Shown piece by piece: positions 1 to 4,902 of a stretch of DNA of 14,612 nucleotides. Position numbers and translations under genes: made by a program. This stretch comes from an uncultured Oribacterium sp. Its GTDB lineage: Bacteria > Bacillota > Clostridia > Lachnospirales > Lachnospiraceae. Every line of letters starts with the position of its first letter. The stretch's first letter is position 1. The DNA lies in the NCBI GenBank assembly GCA_938030845.1, contig CALHIC010000448.1, positions 1 through 14,612 on the forward strand. The letters are read 5' to 3'. The notes under the pieces are model-generated. The model ran no database searches and was not told the origin of the DNA. It worked only from the letters and a program-made list of their open reading frames with translations.

Positions 1-42
1 TATGCCATTTCCTCGTAAAGCAAGAGAAGAAAGAGGAAAAAT

Positions 43-73
43 AGTTAGATGGAACTAACTTTCAGTATTTTTT
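43..73 (+). terminator. Putative weak terminator of an upstream gene
   Basis: A 6-bp perfect inverted repeat (AGTTAG at 43-48, CTAACT at 55-60, 6-nt loop) is followed a few bases later by a run of six T at 68-73. The stem is AT-rich and weak. It would end transcription of a gene whose 3' end lies at or before the window start. All three plus frames close here (stops at 16-18, 42-44 and 56-58), so I cannot say which frame, if any, belongs to that gene. Confidence 0.4.
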
Positions 74-100
74 AAAAAACAAAAAAATTTTCAAAATCCG

Positions 101-129
101 TTGACAAGGACAAAAAAAGAGATTATAGT
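101..129 (+). promoter_or_regulatory. Sigma-A promoter of perR
   Basis: A perfect -35 box TTGACA (101-106) and a -10 box TATAGT (124-129, 5 of 6 consensus bases) are separated by exactly 17 bp. The A/T-tract region at about 72-99 immediately upstream resembles an UP element. Transcription would start near 136, just before the palindromic operator at 138-154, which leaves an untranslated leader of about 80 nt before perR. Confidence 0.8.
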
Positions 130-137
130 ATGCCATG

Positions 138-154
138 TTGATAGTAATTATCAA
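138..154 (+). promoter_or_regulatory. Fur/PerR-type operator at the perR transcription start
   Basis: The 17-bp near-palindrome TTGATAGTAATTATCAA contains TGATAGT-A-ATTATCA. This matches 13 of 14 informative positions of the 7-1-7 Fur box (TGATAAT-N-ATTATCA) and 11 of 14 of the PerR box (TTATAAT-N-ATTATAA). It lies at about +2 to +18 of the predicted transcript, where a bound repressor would block the polymerase. The simplest reading is autoregulation by the PerR-like product of the next gene. Control by a separate Fur protein is possible because the outer bases are Fur-like. Confidence 0.75.
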
Positions 155-216
155 TTTTGTTTTTTGAAAGCCTCAGGAACTTTTGAAAGACAAAGCAATA
201 AAAGAAAGGACGGCCG

Positions 217-618
217 ATGAATTATTCACGACAGCGTGCAGAGGTACTGGATCAGATTAGGGAGCATGAAGACCATCCTACTGCAGATGTAATATTTGCA
301 GAACTACGCCAAAAGGATCCCAGCATCAGTTTGGCAACGGTATATCGGAACTTAAAGTTACTTTCGGATTTAGGAGAAATTCGGAAACTTAGCTTCGTAT
401 CAGGAGCGGATCGTTTCGATCCTACCGTAAAACCCCATTATCACTTTGTATGTGAGAGATGCGGGAAGGTTTATGACATTCCTATGAAGGTTGCGGAAGC
501 ACTGGATTCGGAGGCGGAAATGTATATTCCGGGAGCCATTACAGGTCATGATTTGGTGTTCCGAGGAATATGTGATGAATGTGGAGCTTTGGAGGGCTTC
601 AAGGATTCACAAAAATAA
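217..618 (+). CDS. perR: Peroxide-responsive Fur-family repressor (PerR-like)
   Basis: This is a 133-residue metal-dependent repressor of the Fur superfamily. The N-terminal winged helix includes the recognition-helix motif SLATVYRNL (residues 38-46), and the C-terminal half is the dimerisation and metal-binding domain. Two CxxC pairs (C79/C82 and C119/C122) would hold the structural zinc. The regulatory-metal ligands of Bacillus subtilis PerR (H37, D85, H91, H93, D104) align with H20, D68, H74, H76 and D87. The Asp at the last site is the feature that separates PerR from most Fur proteins. By family knowledge, iron-catalysed oxidation of the His ligands releases the protein from DNA. It is slightly shorter than the usual 140-145 residues because it starts close to the first winged-helix segment. 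The start follows an AGAAAGGA Shine-Dalgarno. A reverse rubrerythrin follows after 48 bp, probably in the same transcript. Assignment as PerR rather than Fur or Zur rests on these ligands and on the rubrerythrin neighbours. Confidence 0.87.
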   Translation: MNYSRQRAEVLDQIREHEDHPTADVIFAELRQKDPSISLATVYRNLKLLSDLGEIRKLSFVSGADRFDPTVKPHYHFVCERCGKVYDIPMKVAEALDSEAEMYIPGAITGHDLVFRGICDECGALEGFKDSQK

Positions 619-666
619 GTTGAGTTTGAGCATTTGCCTTAAAAAAGGCGGAAAAGGAGAGAAGTT

Positions 667-1209
667 ATGAAGACTTGGGTTTGTTCAGTATGTGGTTATG
701 TGTATGAGGGAGAGACTGCTCCTGAAAAGTGTCCTGTATGTAAGGCTAGCAGCGACAAGTTCGTTGAGCAGAGCGGAGAGCTTACATGGGCAGCAGAGCA
801 TGTAATCGGAGTAGCTAAGGATGTTTCCGAGGATATCAAGAAGGATTTAAGAGCTAACTTCGAGGGAGAGTGCTGTGAGGTTGGTATGTACCTTGCTATG
901 AGTAGAGCAGCTTACAGAGAGGGATACCCTGAGGTAGGTGATTACTACAGACAGGCTGCTTTCGAAGAGGCAGATCACGCATCTCGTTTCGCAGAGCTCT
1001 TAGGAGAGGTTGTATCTCCTTCCACAAAAGAGAACCTTATCGCTCGTGTAAAGGCTGAGAACGGTGCTACTGCAGGTAAGGTTGACCTTGCAAAGAGAGC
1101 TAAGGCTCAGGATTTGGATGCTATCCATGATACTGTTCACGAGATGGCTCGTGACGAGGCTAGACACGGTAAGGCATTCCAGGGTCTGTTGAAGAGATAC
1201 TTCAGCTAA
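667..1209 (+). CDS. Reverse rubrerythrin (N-terminal rubredoxin)
   Basis: This 180-residue non-haem iron protein should reduce hydrogen peroxide, and possibly oxygen, to water with electrons from NADH via a reductase. Residues 1-35 are a rubredoxin domain with Fe(Cys)4 ligands C6, C9, C22 and C25. Residues of about 40-178 are a ferritin-like four-helix bundle with diiron motifs: FEGEC around E66/E68, E101-x-x-H104, and E164-x-x-H167 near the C-terminus. This domain order is the reverse of classical rubrerythrin and matches the clostridial reverse rubrerythrins, which are known to be strongly peroxide-induced and PerR-repressed. The start has a strong AAGGAGAG Shine-Dalgarno. It lies 48 bp after perR with no convincing promoter between them, so it probably shares the PerR-controlled promoter. 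Codon use is heavily biased towards AAG, GAG and GCT, suggesting high expression. A short hairpin (GCCTT/AAGGC, 636-649) lies just ahead of it with no T-run. Confidence 0.93.
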   Translation: MKTWVCSVCGYVYEGETAPEKCPVCKASSDKFVEQSGELTWAAEHVIGVAKDVSEDIKKDLRANFEGECCEVGMYLAMSRAAYREGYPEVGDYYRQAAFEEADHASRFAELLGEVVSPSTKENLIARVKAENGATAGKVDLAKRAKAQDLDAIHDTVHEMARDEARHGKAFQGLLKRYFS

Positions 1210-1297
1210 TCACAACAGTTGGTAACACCGTAGTGCTTGCCCTTTCGATATTTGGAGAAAGGACAGCAGATTGTACAAAGGAAAAACTTGTTTTTTC

Positions 1298-1312
1298 TTA
1301 TAGCTATTATAA
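1298..1312 (+). promoter_or_regulatory. PerR-type operator ahead of the second rubrerythrin
   Basis: TTATAGCTATTATAA matches 12 of 14 informative positions of the PerR box (TTATAAT-N-ATTATAA). It lies about 105 bp upstream of the rubrerythrin start, embedded in TATTAT/TATAAA sequence that could be the -10 region itself. A TTGT-type -35 is present nearby (1288-1293), but the spacing to any -10 candidate is poor, so I mark the operator and not a firm promoter. It fits direct repression of this rubrerythrin by the PerR encoded upstream. Confidence 0.65.
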
Positions 1313-1345
1313 AATGCTTTTGTAATAGCGCAGGTTGAGTCTTGG

Positions 1346-1379
1346 AACAGAGGAGGAGCGCTCCTCTGTTTCAATTTTT
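1346..1379 (+). terminator. Terminator-like hairpin in the rubrerythrin leader
   Basis: AACAGAGGAG (1346-1355) and CTCCTCTGTT (1361-1370) form a perfect 10-bp stem with a 5-nt loop, followed by TCAATTTTT. It may end read-through from the perR-reverse rubrerythrin transcript. It also lies downstream of the PerR-like box, so if the promoter is there the hairpin sits in the 5' leader of the next gene. In that case it would act as an attenuator or as an mRNA-stabilising structure. The broken U-run makes it a weaker terminator than the one after the gene. Confidence 0.5.
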
Positions 1380-1416
1380 AGACAGGCGAGTATGCTTGCC
1401 GGGAAAGGAGAGCAGT

Positions 1417-1965
1417 ATGGCAAATTATAAGGGAACAGAAACAGAGAAGAATTTATGGACAGCCTTTGCAGGAGAGTCTGAGGCAAGAAACAAGTATACT
1501 TATTTTGCTTCTCAGGCAAAGAAGGACGGTTATCAGCAGATTGCAGCAATCTTAGAGGAGACTGCGGCCAATGAGGAATACCACGGAAAGATGTGGTTTA
1601 AGGAGCTGGCAGGACTTGGCGGCGGAATCGGAAACACTCAGGAGAACTTGAAGGCGGCAGCTGCCGGTGAGCATTATGAGTGGACCGATATGTATAAGAC
1701 CTTTGCAGAAGTAGCAGCAAAGGAAGGCTTCCAGGAGCTTGCTGCAAAGTTCCGCCTTGTTGCTCAGGTTGAGAAGACTCATGAAGAGCGTTTCTTACAG
1801 CTTTTACAGGGAATCTTGGATGACACTACCTTTAAGGCTGAGCAGCCTACCCTGTGGCACTGCAGAAACTGCGGTTTCATCTATGAAGGAGAGGAAGCAC
1901 CTGAGACTTGCCCATGCTGCAATCATCCTAAGGCTTACTTCGAGCGTAAGGCTGACAACTATTAA
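1417..1965 (+). CDS. rbr: Classical rubrerythrin (C-terminal rubredoxin)
   Basis: This 182-residue diiron peroxidase has the classical domain order. Residues 1-140 form the ferritin-like bundle, with ligand candidates E20, E53 and H56 (same numbering as the well-studied Desulfovibrio vulgaris protein), E88, E98, E119 and H122. Residues 145-182 form a rubredoxin domain with C149, C152, C165 and C168, plus an extra C167. The start MANYKG is chosen because an AAAGGAG Shine-Dalgarno lies 6 bp upstream and it matches the family N-terminus. An upstream in-frame ATG at 1342 would add 25 residues, reads through the leader hairpin, and has no ribosome site. Role: cytoplasmic reduction of hydrogen peroxide in an anaerobe. 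It sits downstream of a PerR-like box and ends at a strong terminator, so it is probably a PerR-regulated single-gene unit complementing the reverse rubrerythrin next door. Confidence 0.94.
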   Translation: MANYKGTETEKNLWTAFAGESEARNKYTYFASQAKKDGYQQIAAILEETAANEEYHGKMWFKELAGLGGGIGNTQENLKAAAAGEHYEWTDMYKTFAEVAAKEGFQELAAKFRLVAQVEKTHEERFLQLLQGILDDTTFKAEQPTLWHCRNCGFIYEGEEAPETCPCCNHPKAYFERKADNY

Positions 1966-2030
1966 AAAGCACTTCAGCTGAAAGAAAAGTACAGAAATTC
2001 TATTCAGTAAAAGTAAGTATCTGTTTTATA

Positions 2031-2079
2031 AATCCACAGTCTTTTCCATAAAAAGAGGAAGAGACTTGTGGATTTTTTT
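2031..2079 (+). terminator. Strong rho-independent terminator after rubrerythrin
   Basis: The left arm 2031-2047 (AATCCACAGTCTTTTCC) pairs with the right arm 2057-2074, with one G-U pair and one bulged T. The stem is about 17 bp with a 9-nt loop, followed by a T-run to 2079. It cleanly ends the peroxide-defence block. Confidence 0.92.
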
Positions 2080-2184
2080 ATGTGCGAAATATTCCTATCT
2101 TATATGGACAAAAATGAATTGTCTGAAATTTGAAAAATTAATATTTTTTTCATTGCCGGAGGGCGGAATCCGTGAAAGCTTGCA
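2080..2184. other. AT-rich intergenic stretch before the gpmI promoter
   Basis: No open reading frame of note and no RNA gene is visible. It holds an AT-rich near-palindrome (around 2134-2152, AAAAATTAATATTTTT) about 35 bp upstream of the gpmI -35 box, which could act as an UP-like or bent-DNA element. I see nothing else I can support. Confidence 0.4.
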
Positions 2185-2213
2185 TTGACGGAAGGAAAAG
2201 TTTAGGCTAGACT
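2185..2213 (+). promoter_or_regulatory. Probable promoter of gpmI
   Basis: TTGACG (2185-2190, 5 of 6 consensus bases) and TAGACT (2208-2213, 4 of 6) are separated by 17 bp. Transcription would start near 2220, giving a leader of about 110 nt. The leader begins with a 6-bp hairpin (CTTAGG at 2219-2224, CCTAAG at 2233-2238) whose role is unknown. Confidence 0.6.
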
Positions 2214-2330
2214 CTAAGCTTAGGGATGAGTTCCTAAGACTGCTGTTTTCCAAGAAAAATGAAAGAAAAAGGAAGATGGCAAAGAGCGTTTTGTATAGAG
2301 AAAATTAGATATAGAGAAAGAGGCGTTGCG

Positions 2331-3866
2331 ATGAAAAAAAGTACAGTATTATTAATTCTGGACGGCTACGGAGATCGGAAGAGCAAAGAGGGAAATGCTA
2401 TCGCTTTGGCGAACACGCCGGTGATGGATCATTTGAAAAAGGATTATCCCTATGTGGAAGGACAGGCTTCCGGACTGGCTGTAGGTCTTCCCGACGGACA
2501 GATGGGAAATTCTGAGGTAGGACATATGAACATGGGCGCGGGCAGAATTGTGTACCAGGAATTGACCCGTATTTCCAAGTCTATTCAGGATGGAGATTTT
2601 TTTGAAAATGCTGCCTTAAAGGGTGCTGTGGAGCATTGCAAGAAAAAGGATTCCGCCTTGCATTTCATGGGACTTTTGTCCGATGGAGGAGTACACTCTC
2701 ACATTGAACATATTTATGGACTTTTGGAGCTGGCAAAGCGTGCCGGTCTTAAGAAGGTTTATCTTCATGCTTTTTTGGATGGAAGAGATACTCCTCCCGA
2801 CTCCGGAAAGCATTTCCTTATGCAGATTGAAAAGAAAATGCAGGAAATCGGTGTGGGAGAAGTAGCCAGCATTGCCGGAAGATACTACGCCATGGATAGA
2901 GACAAAAACTACGACAGAGTGGAAAAGGCTTACCTGGCGATGACCAAGGGAATCGGAGAGAAGGCGGCTTCCGTAGAGGAGGCTATCAGCGCTTCCTACG
3001 CCAAGGAGGTTTTTGATGAATTCGTATTACCTACGGTAATCGAGAAAAACGGAGAGACTCATCTTATTTCTGACGGAGATGCTTGTATCTTCTTTAACTT
3101 CCGTCCGGATAGAGCAAGAGAAATCTGTCATTGCTTTTGTGATAATGACTTTAGCTTTTTTGACCGGGGAGCCAGAAAAGAAGTATATTTTGTCTGCTTC
3201 ACCGACTATGACCCCACTATTCCCAATAAGGAAGTGGCTTTCCATAAGGAAGAGATTTCCAATACCTACGGAGAATATCTGTCGTCCCTGGGAAAGACTC
3301 AGCTTCGTATTGCGGAAACGGAGAAATATGCCCATGTTACCTTCTTCTTTAACGGAGGAAAGGAAGAACCCTTTAGCGGTGAAGATCGTATCCTGGTTCC
3401 CTCTCCCAAGGATGTGGCAACCTATGATTTAAAGCCGGAGATGAGCTGTTACACGGTAACGGAGAAGCTTACAGAGGCGATTCGCTCCGGAAAATATGAT
3501 GCGATTGTAGCAAACTTTGCCAATCCGGACATGGTAGGACATACCGGTGTTCTCCCTGCAGCCATCAAAGCCATTGAAGTGGTGGATGAGTGCGTAGGAA
3601 AGGTTGTGGAGGCTGTGCAGGAAGTGGGAGGTAATCTCTTTATTCTGGCCGATCACGGAAATGCGGATATGATGGTGGACGAGAAGACGGGAGAGCCCTA
3701 TACCGCCCATACCACCAATCCGGTACCTTTCATCCTTGTGGCAGCGGACAAGACTTTAAAGCTGAAGGAAGGGGGGTGTCTTGCAGATGTGACTCCCACA
3801 CTTTTGGATTTGATGGGTATTCCAAAGCCGAAGGAAATGACGGGAAAGAGCCTGCTGGAGAAGTAA
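2331..3866 (+). CDS. gpmI: 2,3-bisphosphoglycerate-independent phosphoglycerate mutase
   Basis: This 511-residue cytoplasmic enzyme interconverts 3-phosphoglycerate and 2-phosphoglycerate in glycolysis and gluconeogenesis, using two Mn ions and a phosphoserine intermediate. Alkaline-phosphatase-fold motifs are visible: LILDGYG near the N-terminus (metal ligand D11), NSEVGHMNMG with nucleophile S61, H122 in the GVHSH motif, GRDTPP around residues 151-156, RYYAMDRD around 184-191, FRPDRARE, NPDMVGHTG, and ADHGNAD close to the C-terminus (second metal site). Length equals the family norm of about 510. The ATG at 2331 is chosen because MKKSTVLLILDG is the usual N-terminus. An ATG 72 bp upstream is in frame but has no ribosome site, and its extra 24 residues do not fit the family. 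The ribosome site before 2331 (AAAGAGG) is moderate. A terminator precedes its promoter, so it begins a new unit that may run on into degV. Confidence 0.96.
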   Translation: MKKSTVLLILDGYGDRKSKEGNAIALANTPVMDHLKKDYPYVEGQASGLAVGLPDGQMGNSEVGHMNMGAGRIVYQELTRISKSIQDGDFFENAALKGAVEHCKKKDSALHFMGLLSDGGVHSHIEHIYGLLELAKRAGLKKVYLHAFLDGRDTPPDSGKHFLMQIEKKMQEIGVGEVASIAGRYYAMDRDKNYDRVEKAYLAMTKGIGEKAASVEEAISASYAKEVFDEFVLPTVIEKNGETHLISDGDACIFFNFRPDRAREICHCFCDNDFSFFDRGARKEVYFVCFTDYDPTIPNKEVAFHKEEISNTYGEYLSSLGKTQLRIAETEKYAHVTFFFNGGKEEPFSGEDRILVPSPKDVATYDLKPEMSCYTVTEKLTEAIRSGKYDAIVANFANPDMVGHTGVLPAAIKAIEVVDECVGKVVEAVQEVGGNLFILADHGNADMMVDEKTGEPYTAHTTNPVPFILVAADKTLKLKEGGCLADVTPTLLDLMGIPKPKEMTGKSLLEK

Positions 3867-3871
3867 AAAGT

Positions 3872-3979
3872 ATAGCAAGAGTGGCAGCATAGCCAAGGAT
3901 GGGACGCATAGCCAATGACGGAAGTATATTCAAGGATGGCAGTATAGCCAAGGATGGACGTATAGAGAAGCTTAGAAGT
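3872..3979. repeat. Degenerate 18-bp tandem repeat array
   Basis: The gap between gpmI and degV is largely built of about six imperfect units resembling ATAGCCAAGGATGGCAGT. They are phased at 3872, 3889, 3908, 3926, 3944 and 3962 (steps of 17, 19, 18, 18 and 18 bp). The central units are most alike; the first and last are decayed. Stop codons (TAG in each ATAG) block translation in one plus frame. The array is not a terminator, has no clear dyad symmetry, and has no obvious protein partner. It may reflect slippage expansion or a phased protein-binding site. Function unknown. Confidence 0.75.
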
Positions 3980-4011
3980 AAGGACGCAAGAGTACCTGGA
4001 AGGAGTTATTC

Positions 4012-4902
4012 ATGAAAATAGGAATCTGTACAGATTCCGGATCGGGAATACGGAAGGAAGAAAGTGAGAAATTCGGGATTACTGTAGTTCCCATGCCCTT
4101 TCGAATGGGGGAACAGGAGTACTTTGAAGGAATCAATATGAGTCGGGAGCTTTTTTTTGAAAAGCTGGCAGAGGGAGAGGAAGTTTCCACTTCCCAGCCC
4201 TCCATGGAGAGTCTCATGAAGGCCTGGGATGCCCTGCTTTTGGAAAATGATGAAATCGTTCATGTTCCGTTAAGCTCCGGACTGTCCGGTTCCACCCAGA
4301 CAGCTCTGATGCTTTCCCAGGAAGAACCCTATTTGGACAGAGTATTTGTTTCGGATAGCAGAGGCGTTTCGGTTACCCAGAGAATGCAATGCCTCTTCGC
4401 CAAGGAATTGGCGGAGAAGGGATATACCGGGAAGGCTATACAGCATCTTTTGAATTCCATTGCAGAAGATAACGGCATTTATATCGGCGTAAGTACCTTG
4501 AAGTATCTTAAGCGGGGAGGCAGAATAACTCCGGTAGCCGCAGCCATCGGTAGTCTCTTGCAGATTAAACCGGTTTTGTCCATTAATAAGGGAGGGAAGC
4601 TGGACTCCTTTAAGAAGGTAAGGACGGAAAGACAGGTACGGGAAGCCATTATTGAGGGTTTAAAGGACAGTCTGGAACGACTGGGAGATCCGGAGGCAAG
4701 AAAGTCCTATATTGCCGTAGCCTATACGGACAATCTGGCTCAGGCGGAAGAGTTTCGTGCACAACTTGCGGAGACCTTCCCGAATCGTTATGAAGAAGAG
4801 ATAGTGATTTCTCCTCTGTCCTTACTGATATCCTGTCATATTGGAGAGAATGGTCTTGGTGCCGCGGTGATTAAGCGTCCGGATGCTTTGGAAAATACTT
4901 AA
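4012..4902 (+). CDS. DegV family fatty-acid-binding protein (FakB-like)
   Basis: This 296-residue cytoplasmic protein of the DegV/FakB family binds a single fatty acid. In characterised members (FakB) it presents the fatty acid to the kinase FakA for phosphorylation and entry into phospholipid synthesis. Family marks are the N-terminal KIGICTDSGSG, TSQPS at 60-64 (head-group contact region), LSSGLSGS around 87-94, TLKYLKRGGRI around 162-172, LLQIKPVLS at 182-190, and a C-terminal GENGLGAAV. Length is normal. The start has an AAGGAG site with good spacing. It lies 145 bp after gpmI across the repeat array, without a convincing promoter of its own, so it may be co-transcribed with gpmI. Its TAA (4900-4902) overlaps the stop of the convergent comEC. 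The FakA partner is not in this window, so the lipid specificity and exact role stay unknown. Confidence 0.9.
   Translation: MKIGICTDSGSGIRKEESEKFGITVVPMPFRMGEQEYFEGINMSRELFFEKLAEGEEVSTSQPSMESLMKAWDALLLENDEIVHVPLSSGLSGSTQTALMLSQEEPYLDRVFVSDSRGVSVTQRMQCLFAKELAEKGYTGKAIQHLLNSIAEDNGIYIGVSTLKYLKRGGRITPVAAAIGSLLQIKPVLSINKGGKLDSFKKVRTERQVREAIIEGLKDSLERLGDPEARKSYIAVAYTDNLAQAEEFRAQLAETFPNRYEEEIVISPLSLLISCHIGENGLGAAVIKRPDALENT

Noticed and set aside
2..58. Open frame reading from the window edge to a TAA, a possible 3' end of an upstream gene
   Set aside because: Only 18 codons, other plus frames also close nearby, and the terminator-like stem overlaps its stop. Not enough to call a gene.
636..649. 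GCCTT/AAGGC hairpin between perR and the reverse rubrerythrin as a terminator
   Set aside because: Only five pairs and no T-run. It is followed at once by the Shine-Dalgarno of the next gene.
1241..1262. Inverted repeat CCTTTC/GAAAGG after the reverse rubrerythrin as a terminator
   Set aside because: Six-bp stem with a 10-nt loop and no T-run after it.
1342..1416. N-terminal extension of the rubrerythrin by 25 residues
   Set aside because: Encoded by the leader hairpin, no ribosome site, and the classical start at 1417 has a strong one.
3730..3951. Minus-strand frame of 73 codons over the gpmI end and the repeat array
   Set aside because: Antisense to gpmI and built from the repeats. No ribosome site or family resemblance.
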